Source: Streptomyces sp. NRRL F-5727
GTDB lineage: Bacteria > Actinomycetota > Actinomycetes > Streptomycetales > Streptomycetaceae
Assembly: GCF_000719555.1 (NCBI RefSeq)
Contig: NZ_JOGX01000075.1
Location: 1 to 30,377, forward strand
Reading direction: 5' to 3'
DNA length: 30,377 nucleotides
Part shown: positions 6,581 to 13,189 of the stretch, one piece after another
How positions within the stretch are numbered: the first letter of the stretch is position 1
How the letters are laid out: the number at the start of each line of letters is the position of its first letter
Translations under genes and position numbers: made by a program
Notes under the pieces: generated by a model
Told to the model about the DNA's origin: nothing
What the model saw: the letters and a program-made list of their open reading frames with translations, nothing else
Databases searched by the model: none

Positions 6581-8806
6581 TCAGAGTCGGTGCGTGCGGC
6601 CCACGTCGTAGACGCCGGGGACGTCGCGCATCGCCCGCATGAGCTGGGGGAGTTCGGCGGCGTCGGCGAGCTGGAGGGTGTACGTGTGGCGGACCCGTTG
6701 CTCGCTCGGCGGCTCGACGGTGGCGGAGACGACCTCGGCGCCGGCGGTGGCGATGGCCTCGGTGAGGTCGGCGAGCAGTCCCGGCCGGCCGAACGATTCG
6801 GCGACCAGGGTGACCCGGCAGTGGGCGGCCTCGCCCCAGCGGACGGGGACGGCGGTCCGGCCGAGGCGCCGCATGACGTCCACGGCGGGACAGCCGGTGC
6901 GGTGGGCGGTGACGGCGCCGCCCCGGACCCGGAAGCCGGTGATCGCGTCGGGCGGTACGGGGGTGCAGCAGCCGGCCGGGCGGACCGGGGCCGGCGGGCC
7001 GCCGTCGAGGTCGGCGTGGAGCTCCGCGCCGGAGCTGCGGTCGGCGGCGACGCTCAGCGGCGGTCGGGGGGCGGCGGCGGGCTGGTGGGCGGCCTCCGGG
7101 TGGGCCTGGAGCCATCTGGTGATCGCGATCCGGGCGGCGGGGGTGCGGGCGTGGTCCAGCCAGGCCGGGGAGGGTCCGGAGCCGGCGTCCTGGGCGAGGA
7201 GCAGCTGCACGGTGTCGCCGTCGGAGAGGACGGTGCTCAGCGGCGTGAGCCGGCCGTTGACCCGGGCGCCGAGGCAGGCGTGGGCGGCCTCGCCGTGCTG
7301 GGCGTAGGCGGCGTCGACGCAGGTGGAGCCGGCGGGCAGCCCCAGTGTGCCGCCGTCGGCCCGGAAGACGGTGAGCTCGTGGTCCTCGGCGAGGTCGGCG
7401 CGGAGCGAGCTCCAGAAGGTGTCGGGGTCGGGCGCGGACTCCTGCCAGTCGAGGAGGCGGGCGAGCCAGCCTGGCCGGGTGGGGTCGGTGCGCTCGCCCT
7501 CCTCGGTGCGCTCCCGCGCCTCCATACGCTTGCCCGCCTCCGTGCGCTTGCCCGCCTCCGTGCGCTCGCTCTCCTTCGTGCGCTCGGCGGGCTCGGCGCC
7601 TTCGGCGGACTCGGCCGGCTCGGGCGCGGTGCCGTGCGGGCTGCCGAGGGCGACCACCCCGGCCTCGGCGACCTTGTGCATGCGGTGGGTGCGGATGAGG
7701 ACCTCGGCGACGCCTCCGTCGGGGGCGGCGATCGCGGTGTGCAGCGACTGGTAGAGGTTGAACTTGGGGGCGGCGATGAAGTCCTTGAACTCCGAGATCA
7801 GCGGGGTGAAGCAGGTGTGCAGCTCGCCGAGGACCGCGTAGCAGTCGGCGTCCTCGGCGACGAGCACGAGGAGCCGACCGAAGTCGCAGCCGCGCAGGTC
7901 GCCGCGCTTGAGGCGGACCCGGTGGACGGAGACGAAGTGGCGGGGCCGGACGAGGACTTCGGCGGCGATGCCCGCCTCGCGCAGGACGGCGCCGACCTGT
8001 TCGGCGACGGCGGCGAGCGCGTCCGGCGAGCCGGCGCCGGTGGCCTCGGCGATGAGCGCGCGGGTGGTCTCGTACTCCTCAGGGTGGAGGATGGCGAAGA
8101 CCAGGTCCTCCAGTTCGGTCTTGAGGGCCTGGACGCCGAGCCGTTCGGCGAGGGGGATGAGGACGTCCCGGGTGACCTTGGCGATGCGGGCCTGTTTCTC
8201 GGGCCGCATCACGCCGAGGGTGCGCATGTTGTGCAGCCGGTCGGCGAGTTTGATCGACATGACCCGGACGTCGTTGCCGGTGGCGACGAGCATCTTGCGG
8301 AAGGTCTCGGGCTCGGCGGCGGCCCCGTAGTCGATCTTCTCCACCTTGGTGACGCCGTCGACGAGGTACGCGACCTCGTCGCCGAACTCCCGGCGCACCT
8401 GATCGAGCGTCACCTCCGTGTCCTCGACGGTGTCGTGGAGGAGGGAGGCGGTCAGGGTGACGGTCTCCGCGCCGAGTTCGGCGAGGATCAGGGTGACGGC
8501 GAGCGGATGGGTGATGTACGGCTCGCCGCTCTTGCGGAACTGTCCCCGGTGCGAGGACTCGGCGAGCACGTACGCCCGGCGCAGCACCGACAGGTCGGCC
8601 TCGGGGTGGTGGGCCCGGTGCGCCTCGGCGACGTGGCTGATGGCGTCGGGCAGCCGGTCGCGCGGGGCGGGGCCCGCGGTGGCGCCGAGCAGGGCGGCCC
8701 GGCCGAGCCTCCGCAGGTCCAGCCGGGCGCGTCCGCGCCTGCGGACGCCCGTGTCGGTGGCTGCGGCCTCGGCCGCGCTCACGGGGTTCGTGGCCTCTGC
8801 GCTCAT
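6581..8806 (-). CDS. rshA: RelA/SpoT homologue (bifunctional-type (p)ppGpp synthetase/hydrolase), RshA-like
   Basis: Long RSH protein of 741 residues. The HD hydrolase domain is intact in appearance: ITHP about 98-101, LLHDTVEDT about 122-130, KLADRLHNMRTL about 186-197. A synthetase-like domain follows (about 285-388) with KDFIAAPKFNLYQSLHT and catalytic-type Glu368 in AEVLIRT, but several residues usually conserved in RelA are changed (see findings). Next come a charged linker made of 6-residue repeats (about 405-441), a TGS domain (about 476-540), a Cys-containing region with GCC and TGCP, and a C-terminal ACT domain. The ATG at 8806 has GGAGG 6 nt upstream. Actinobacterial RelA is usually encoded near apt/secDF, so this is the second homologue, called rshA in S. 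coelicolor. It should act in the cytoplasm on alarmone turnover. Confidence 0.9.
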   Translation of the reverse strand: MSAEATNPVSAAEAAATDTGVRRRGRARLDLRRLGRAALLGATAGPAPRDRLPDAISHVAEAHRAHHPEADLSVLRRAYVLAESSHRGQFRKSGEPYITHPLAVTLILAELGAETVTLTASLLHDTVEDTEVTLDQVRREFGDEVAYLVDGVTKVEKIDYGAAAEPETFRKMLVATGNDVRVMSIKLADRLHNMRTLGVMRPEKQARIAKVTRDVLIPLAERLGVQALKTELEDLVFAILHPEEYETTRALIAEATGAGSPDALAAVAEQVGAVLREAGIAAEVLVRPRHFVSVHRVRLKRGDLRGCDFGRLLVLVAEDADCYAVLGELHTCFTPLISEFKDFIAAPKFNLYQSLHTAIAAPDGGVAEVLIRTHRMHKVAEAGVVALGSPHGTAPEPAESAEGAEPAERTKESERTEAGKRTEAGKRMEARERTEEGERTDPTRPGWLARLLDWQESAPDPDTFWSSLRADLAEDHELTVFRADGGTLGLPAGSTCVDAAYAQHGEAAHACLGARVNGRLTPLSTVLSDGDTVQLLLAQDAGSGPSPAWLDHARTPAARIAITRWLQAHPEAAHQPAAAPRPPLSVAADRSSGAELHADLDGGPPAPVRPAGCCTPVPPDAITGFRVRGGAVTAHRTGCPAVDVMRRLGRTAVPVRWGEAAHCRVTLVAESFGRPGLLADLTEAIATAGAEVVSATVEPPSEQRVRHTYTLQLADAAELPQLMRAMRDVPGVYDVGRTHRL
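7488..7595 (-). repeat. Six 18-bp tandem repeats inside rshA
   Basis: Six contiguous 18-bp units begin at 7488, 7506, 7524, 7542, 7560 and 7578; most start GTGCGCT on the plus strand. On the coding strand they give 6-residue units such as EAGKRT, EAGKRM, EARERT and EEGERT. The array lies in the linker between the synthetase-like and TGS domains, so gain or loss of a unit keeps frame. Confidence 0.9.
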
Positions 8807-8871
8807 GGGGCACCTCCGGCGACGTCGACCGGCGGTGGACGGGCGAGGAGAGCCCGGGGGGCCGGTGCTTG

Positions 8872-8920
8872 ATGCTACCGACCCCACCACGTGGCGCAGT
8901 CACGCTCTCGCCCAGCGTGA
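8872..8920 (-). promoter_or_regulatory. Candidate promoter and dyad upstream of rshA
   Basis: On the minus strand TAGCAT (8877-8872) fits a -10 hexamer 65 nt before the rshA ATG. Just upstream lies a perfect 7-bp inverted repeat (TCACGCT 8900-8906, AGCGTGA 8914-8920, 7-nt spacer). No good -35 was found at 16-19 nt. Confidence 0.35.
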
Positions 8921-8972
8921 ATCGGATCACCCATTCGAGCGACACGAGAGTCGTTGACTGTTTCGATTACGC

Positions 8973-8996
8973 CGCCCGGCGGAGCCCCGCCGGGCG
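8973..8996 (-). terminator. Terminator hairpin after dapF
   Basis: CGCCCGGCGG (8973-8982), a 4-nt loop, then CCGCCGGGCG (8987-8996): a perfect 10-bp stem 52 nt past the dapF stop, between dapF and the rshA promoter region. Confidence 0.6.
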
Positions 8997-9024
8997 CACC
9001 GCGGGAGGCTTCCCGGCGGCTCGT

Positions 9025-9062
9025 CCCTGGGCGCTCAGCCCTGGGCGCTCAGCCCTGGGCGA
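9025..9062. repeat. 14-bp tandem repeat over the dapF stop codon
   Basis: CCCTGGGCGCTCAG occurs at 9025-9038 and 9039-9052, with a partial third copy at 9053-9062. The TGA of dapF (9049-9051, minus strand) lies in the second copy, so an identical TGA follows in the first copy. Confidence 0.9.
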
Positions 9063-9924
9063 GCCAGGAGGGCTCCAGGGTGCCCTCGGCGACGATGACG
9101 GCCGGTCCGGTCATCTCGATCTCCCCGTCGGGGTGCTCGGTGATGACGAGGGTGCCGCCGAGGACGTCGACGGTGTACGTGACGGGGGCGCCGGTCTCGG
9201 CCGGGTCCGCGCCGTCGCGGCGGGCGGTGGCGACGGCGACGGCGCAGGCGCCGGTGCCGCAGGAGCGGGTCTCGGCGGCCCCGCGCTCGTGGACCCGCAT
9301 GGCGACGTGCCGGGGTCCCCGGTCGGCGACGAACTCGATGTTGACCCCGTCCGGGTAGACGGAGGCGGGCTCGTACGGCGGCTCGTCGTACAGGGTGCCC
9401 GCGTGCGCGAGGTCCTCCACGAAGGCGACCGCGTGCGGATTGCCCATGTTCACGTTCCGCGCGGGCCAGCTGCGCCCGTCGACGGCGACCGTGACGCCCT
9501 CGTCGGAGAGGACGGCCCGGCCCATGGCGACGGTGACGGAGCCGTCCTTGTCGAGGTGCACGCGCTTGATCCCGCCGCGGGTGGCGACGGCGACCTCGCC
9601 GGCGGTGACGTGGCCGGCGTGCTCCAGGTAGCGGGCGAAGACCCGAACCCCGTTGCCGCACATCTCGGCGACCGAGCCGTCCGCGTTCCGGTAGTCCATG
9701 AACCACTCGGCCTCGTCGGCCATGGCGCGGGCCTCGGGGTGGGCGGCGCTGCGCACGACGTGCAGCACGCCGTCGCCGCCGAGACCGGCGCGGCGGTCGC
9801 AGAGCCGGGCGACGAGCGCGGGGGGCAGGTCGATCTCGTTCTCCGCGTCGGGGACGATCACGAAGTCGTTCTCGGTGCCGTGGCCCTTGAGATAGCGGAG
9901 CGGGGTGGTCTGCGTGCTGGTCAC
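9049..9924 (-). CDS. dapF: Diaminopimelate epimerase DapF
   Basis: Converts LL-diaminopimelate to meso-diaminopimelate in the cytoplasm for lysine and peptidoglycan. The 291 residues show KGHGTENDF near the start (13-21) and the two catalytic cysteines in MCGNG (Cys89) and SCGTGA (Cys222), plus MGNPHAV (160-166). All key residues are present and the length is normal. The GTG at 9924 is preferred over a GTG ten codons upstream: TACAGT lies exactly 7 nt before it, which suggests transcription starts at the start codon (leaderless). No ribosome site is present, in agreement with that. The upstream neighbour is a small membrane protein gene ending 90 nt away. Confidence 0.95.
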   Translation of the reverse strand: MTSTQTTPLRYLKGHGTENDFVIVPDAENEIDLPPALVARLCDRRAGLGGDGVLHVVRSAAHPEARAMADEAEWFMDYRNADGSVAEMCGNGVRVFARYLEHAGHVTAGEVAVATRGGIKRVHLDKDGSVTVAMGRAVLSDEGVTVAVDGRSWPARNVNMGNPHAVAFVEDLAHAGTLYDEPPYEPASVYPDGVNIEFVADRGPRHVAMRVHERGAAETRSCGTGACAVAVATARRDGADPAETGAPVTYTVDVLGGTLVITEHPDGEIEMTGPAVIVAEGTLEPSWLAQG

Positions 9925-9931
9925 GAGATCA

Positions 9932-9937
9932 ACTGTA
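9932..9937 (-). promoter_or_regulatory. -10 element of a leaderless dapF promoter
   Basis: TACAGT on the minus strand (9937-9932) is followed by 7 nt and then the dapF GTG. The -35 region is not recognisable. In Streptomyces a TANNNT at this spacing commonly marks a leaderless transcript. Confidence 0.6.
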
Positions 9938-10014
9938 CGGTGCCGCCCGGACACCCGTTCCGGTTGTCCACAGGGCGGGCCCGGGAAGGCCCGGAAGCGA
10001 CCGCCCGGGGGTGT

Positions 10015-10467
10015 TCAGCGGAGCCGGGCGACCCGCCAGACCGCGAGCGCGACGAGCGCCGCGATGGTGGTCACGTACAGGGCGAGGACCCGCCAGTCCG
10101 GCCGCTCGCCGGAGCCGCGCTTCGGCAGCCCCGGCCAGGTGTAGCCGACCTTGCGGGCGGCCATCATGCCCCAGCCGGCGGCGCAGAAGCTGATGAGCAG
10201 GCCGAGCATGGCGACGACCGCGCCGCCGTCGCCGGAGCCGAAGGCCAGCGGGAAGGCGAACATCAGGGAGCCGACGGCGGCGAGACCCACGATCGGGGCG
10301 AGCTGCCAGATCCTCAGCAGGCGCCGCGGGCGCAGCTCGACCTCCACCTCGCCCGCGTCGACCTCGACCGCGGAGCCCTCGGCGTCGTCGGGCCCGTCGG
10401 GCGTCAGCCCCGGGGCAGCCCCGGGCACCGACTCGTGCTGTTCTCTGTCGCGAGGGCCGGCCTCCAT
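10015..10467 (-). CDS. Small integral membrane protein of unknown function
   Basis: 150 residues with an acidic, probably cytoplasmic N-terminal part (1-48) and three hydrophobic segments (about 54-75, 83-103 and 126-145). A RPRRLLR cluster stands before the first segment. I recognise no catalytic motif. The ATG at 10467 is chosen for GGGAGGG 9 nt upstream; a GTG at 10497 is a weaker alternative. It lies between miaA and dapF on the same strand (108 nt after miaA), a position where Streptomyces genomes usually carry a hypothetical membrane protein. Confidence 0.75.
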   Translation of the reverse strand: MEAGPRDREQHESVPGAAPGLTPDGPDDAEGSAVEVDAGEVEVELRPRRLLRIWQLAPIVGLAAVGSLMFAFPLAFGSGDGGAVVAMLGLLISFCAAGWGMMAARKVGYTWPGLPKRGSGERPDWRVLALYVTTIAALVALAVWRVARLR

Positions 10468-10575
10468 CGCCACGCGCCCTCCCAACTCGGACTCCACTTG
10501 GTCGATCGATGCTCGATGATGGCACGCTCCCGACCGCCGAAATGACGGGCAGGGCGTCCCGATGCCATCACGTGA

Positions 10576-11514
10576 TCAGGCTGTAACCGCTCGTTCGACC
10601 AACGACAGCGCCTCCCGCGGGAGTTCCCCGCGGTGATCGGCGGCCCCGCTGAGCCAGTGGACCCGCGGATCGCGGCGGAACCACGAGTCCTGGCGGCGGG
10701 CGAAGCGCTTGGTGGCGCGGACGGTCTCGGCGCGCGCCTCGTCCTCGGTGCACTCCCCGGCGAGCGCCGCGAGCACCTGCTGGTAGCCGAGCGCGCGGGA
10801 CGCCGTGCGCCCCTCGCGCAGCCCGAGCGCCTCCAGGGCGCGGACCTCGTCGACGAGACCGGCCTCCAACATGCGGTCCACGCGCGTGGTGATCCGCTCG
10901 TCGAGTTCGGGGCGGGCCACGTCGACGCCGATCTGGACGGTGTCGTAGACGGACTCGTGACCGGGGAGGTTGGCGGTGAAGGGCTTCCCGGTGATCTCGA
11001 TGACCTCCAGGGCGCGGACGATCCGGCGTCCGTTGCTGGGGAGGATCGCGTGGGCCGCCTCGGGATCGGCGGCGGCCAGCCGGGCGTGCAGGACGCCGGA
11101 GCCGCGCTCGTCGAGCTCCGCCTCCAGACGGGCCCGGACCTCGGGGTCGGTGCCGGGGAACTCCAGGGCGTCCACGGCACCGCGCACGTACAGGCCGGAG
11201 CCGCCGACGAGGACGGGGGTACGGCCCTCGGCGAGCAGCCGGTCGATCTCGGCGCGGGCGAGCCGCTGGTACTCGGCGACGCTGGCGGCCTCCGTGACGT
11301 CCCAGATGTCGAGGAGGTGGTGCGGGATGCCGCCGCGCTCCTCCGGCGTCAGTTTGGCGGTGCCGATGTCCATCCCGCGGTAGAGCTGCATCGAGTCGGC
11401 GTTGACGACCTCGCCGCCGAGCTGCTGGGCCAGGAAGACTCCCAGATCGGACTTTCCGGCCGCCGTGGGGCCGACGACGGCGATGACCCGCGGTGCGGGA
11501 GCTGCGCTTCTCAC
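10576..11514 (-). CDS. miaA: tRNA dimethylallyltransferase MiaA
   Basis: Transfers a dimethylallyl group to N6 of A37 in tRNAs reading UNN codons; MiaB then methylthiolates the product. The 312 residues carry the P-loop GPTAAGKS (15-22), NADSMQLYRGMDIGTAK, VLVGGSGLYV, NGRRIVRALE and RFARRQDSWFRRD, all typical of the family. The GTG at 11514 gives a normal N terminus (VIAVVGPTAAGK at about residue 10). No strong ribosome site is visible; GAGACT sits 6 nt upstream and could be a weak -10 for a leaderless start. The gene is divergent from the acidic protein gene on the plus strand and lies 3.2 kb from miaB. Confidence 0.95.
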   Translation of the reverse strand: MRSAAPAPRVIAVVGPTAAGKSDLGVFLAQQLGGEVVNADSMQLYRGMDIGTAKLTPEERGGIPHHLLDIWDVTEAASVAEYQRLARAEIDRLLAEGRTPVLVGGSGLYVRGAVDALEFPGTDPEVRARLEAELDERGSGVLHARLAAADPEAAHAILPSNGRRIVRALEVIEITGKPFTANLPGHESVYDTVQIGVDVARPELDERITTRVDRMLEAGLVDEVRALEALGLREGRTASRALGYQQVLAALAGECTEDEARAETVRATKRFARRQDSWFRRDPRVHWLSGAADHRGELPREALSLVERAVTA

Positions 11515-11595
11515 CGTCCCAGTCTCGCAAACCTCGGGAGGGGTCCCCGAACGAGCGACGTGACAGGGCGGCGGAGGGCTCGTTGCCCGGACGTG

Positions 11596-11650
11596 GTTCC
11601 GGCCGGTGCTCCGTGGCGTTCCGGCCGCGTTCCGGCCGTGTTCCGGCCGC
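11596..11650. repeat. 11-bp direct repeats in the miaA upstream region
   Basis: GTTCCGGCCG(C/T) occurs three times head to tail at 11618-11628, 11629-11639 and 11640-11650, with a fourth 10-bp copy at 11596-11605. They lie between the divergent miaA and acidic protein genes. Confidence 0.9.
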
Positions 11651-11696
11651 CGCTTCCCCCACGCGGCACCCCCGACGAGTAGGCTGAGGAGTGAAT

Positions 11697-12140
11697 ATGG
11701 GCGTTTTCGCTATGTTTCGCCGGAAGAGGAAGGGCACGGCGGAGGACGTGGCCGAGGTATCCGCGGAGGCCGCGGCGACCGGGACCGGTGTGACGGAGGA
11801 GTCCGACGAGGCGGCGACCGCCGAGGCGGACGGGCCGGTCACGCGGGTGCCCGTCGCGGGAGTGACCGCCCCGGCGGAGCCCCCGTCGGCGGCACCCGCC
11901 GACGGGGCCGTCGCCGAGGCGGTGGGTGCGGAGGCGGACGGTGCGGAGGCGGTGTCGTCCGCGCCGGCGGAGTCCGACGAGGACAACGCACCGGAGGCGG
12001 CCGGGGCCGTCGCGGAGGTGGTGGAGATCCCGCGGCAGCAGTCGGTCGCCACCGCCGCCGACGCGGGCACGACCTCGGCCCCGGACACCGGCACGGCCCC
12101 GGACGCGGACAGCGAGACCGGCGAAGCCGCCCGCAGGTAG
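11697..12140 (+). CDS. Acidic Ala/Glu-rich low-complexity protein, function unknown
   Basis: 147 residues: a short basic start (MFRRKRKG) and then an Ala, Glu, Thr, Pro and Asp-rich stretch with no hydrophobic core, very likely disordered. No known domain is visible. The ATG at 11697 has GAGGA 6 nt upstream; a GTG at 11691 is in frame and lies 5 nt after TAGGCT (11680-11685), a possible -10, so the true start is open between the two. Codon use is normal for the region, which supports real coding despite the odd composition. The antitoxin-family gene follows 28 nt later and may be co-transcribed. Confidence 0.6.
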   Translation: MGVFAMFRRKRKGTAEDVAEVSAEAAATGTGVTEESDEAATAEADGPVTRVPVAGVTAPAEPPSAAPADGAVAEAVGAEADGAEAVSSAPAESDEDNAPEAAGAVAEVVEIPRQQSVATAADAGTTSAPDTGTAPDADSETGEAARR

Positions 12141-12168
12141 GCAGGACACGGACACGGAGAGGTGCCCC

Positions 12169-13152
12169 ATGGGTCTCCTGGATTCACTGAAGGCCAAGCT
12201 GGGCCCGGCCAAGCACAAGGTCGCCGACCTCGCGCAGCAGCACGGGGACAAGATCGACCACGGTCTCGACAAGGCCGCGAGGATGGTCGACGAGAAGACC
12301 AAGGGCAAGTACAGCGACAAGATCCAGTCCGGCACCGGCAAGGCCAAGCACGCCATCGACCGGATCGGGCACAAGGACGACGGCACGCCCGGCGGCGACG
12401 GCACGCCTCCGCCTCCGCCTCCCACCGCCCGTTCGCGCGGGTCCGGCCTCAGGACCAGACGGCGACCAGGTACTCGACGCCGTACGGGGCGTCCTCGTGG
12501 AGCAGACGGCCGGCCAGACCGGCGCCCTCCGCGGCGCCCGCGAGGACCTGCCAGGGGGCGCGTCCCGCCGCCTTCAGCTCGTACGCGAGGGCGGCGTCGA
12601 GCGCGAGGACGCCGGGCACGTCGGCGGCGCCCAGGACCCGGGCCGCCTCGGCGTCGAAGCCGGCGGCGCGCTCGTCGAAGTAGCCGGGGGCCTTCACGGT
12701 CCGGCAGGCGCTGCCGTCGCCCAGGACGAGCAGGGCGACCCGCTCGTCCGGCGCGGCCAGCCGCCGCCCGGTCTCCGCGCACTCCTGCGCGGTGGCCCGC
12801 TCACCGATCCCGAGCCCCTCGACGGGCACGTCGGAGCGGGTACGGGAGAGCAGCCAGGCGCCCACGGCGAGCGAGGCCGGCAGCGGGCGGCCGCCGGAGC
12901 CCGCTCCGAGCCGGACGGACAGGTCGACGCCGAATCCGGCGAAGGAGCCGGCCGAACCGGCCGGGAAGGCGCCCTGGGCGCCCTCCGGGGCCGGCCCGAC
13001 GACGACGAGCCGGTCGGGCCGGGCGGCGGCGAGCAATCCGAGGGCGTCCGCGCAGTGCTCCCGCACGGCCTCCAGCTCGGGGGCGGCGCCGCTCGCGACC
13101 TCGGGCACGAGAAGCGGCGGGCAGGGGCACACGGCTGCGGCGACAAGCATGA
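12169..13152 (+). CDS. Rv0909/MT0933-like antitoxin family protein; stop codon lost, frame runs on antisense to the next gene
   Basis: The first about 85 residues (12169 to about 12425) match a short, Lys-rich helical family annotated as antitoxin in actinobacteria: MGLLDSLKAKLGPAKHKV, QQHGDKIDHGLDKAA, DEKTKGKYSDKI, then a Gly/Pro tail. Family members stop there at roughly 80-95 residues. Here no stop follows; the frame stays open as an Arg/Pro-rich extension to 13152 (327 residues), wholly antisense to the LigB-like gene. The extension is most likely a by-product of the opposite frame. The ATG has GAGAGGTG just upstream. No toxin gene is adjacent, so the family name should not be taken as proof of a toxin-antitoxin role. 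Conserved part: high confidence; end coordinate: low. Confidence 0.7.
   Translation: MGLLDSLKAKLGPAKHKVADLAQQHGDKIDHGLDKAARMVDEKTKGKYSDKIQSGTGKAKHAIDRIGHKDDGTPGGDGTPPPPPPTARSRGSGLRTRRRPGTRRRTGRPRGADGRPDRRPPRRPRGPARGRVPPPSARTRGRRRARGRRARRRRPGPGPPRRRSRRRARRSSRGPSRSGRRCRRPGRAGRPARPARPAAARSPRTPARWPAHRSRAPRRARRSGYGRAARRPRRARPAAGGRRSPLRAGRTGRRRIRRRSRPNRPGRRPGRPPGPARRRRAGRAGRRRAIRGRPRSAPARPPARGRRRSRPRAREAAGRGTRLRRQA
12449..13150 (-). CDS. LigB-like protein (class III extradiol dioxygenase subunit B-like)
   Basis: 233 residues resembling the actinobacterial class III extradiol dioxygenase subunit B-like family: MLVAAAVCPCPPLLVPE at the start, RLVVVGPAPEGA, VALLVLGDGSACRTVKAPGYFDERA, and LDAALAYELKAAGRAPWQVLAGA. 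The metal-binding histidines of true extradiol enzymes are not evident, so catalysis is doubtful. It follows miaB after 39 nt. TAGGCT (13163-13158, minus strand) lies exactly 7 nt before the ATG, which points to a leaderless transcript; no ribosome site is present. The antitoxin-family frame overlaps the whole gene on the other strand. Confidence 0.8.
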   Translation of the reverse strand: MLVAAAVCPCPPLLVPEVASGAAPELEAVREHCADALGLLAAARPDRLVVVGPAPEGAQGAFPAGSAGSFAGFGVDLSVRLGAGSGGRPLPASLAVGAWLLSRTRSDVPVEGLGIGERATAQECAETGRRLAAPDERVALLVLGDGSACRTVKAPGYFDERAAGFDAEAARVLGAADVPGVLALDAALAYELKAAGRAPWQVLAGAAEGAGLAGRLLHEDAPYGVEYLVAVWS

Positions 13153-13157
13153 TCCGC

Positions 13158-13163
13158 AGCCTA
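13158..13163 (-). promoter_or_regulatory. -10 element of a leaderless promoter for the LigB-like gene
   Basis: TAGGCT on the minus strand is followed by 7 nt and the ATG at 13150. The element lies in the 39-nt gap after miaB, so the gene can be transcribed apart from miaB. Confidence 0.6.
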
Positions 13164-13189
13164 CTGCCCCGTCGGCGCGGAGCGCGGTG

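Noticed and set aside
12169..12430. Complete toxin-antitoxin operon
   Set aside because: No toxin-like gene is adjacent; the upstream acidic protein has no toxin features, so only the family name points to such a role.
12162..12683. An alternative plus-strand frame over the antitoxin-family gene
   Set aside because: It gives an Arg/Gln-rich sequence without family features; the frame from 12169 matches the known small protein.
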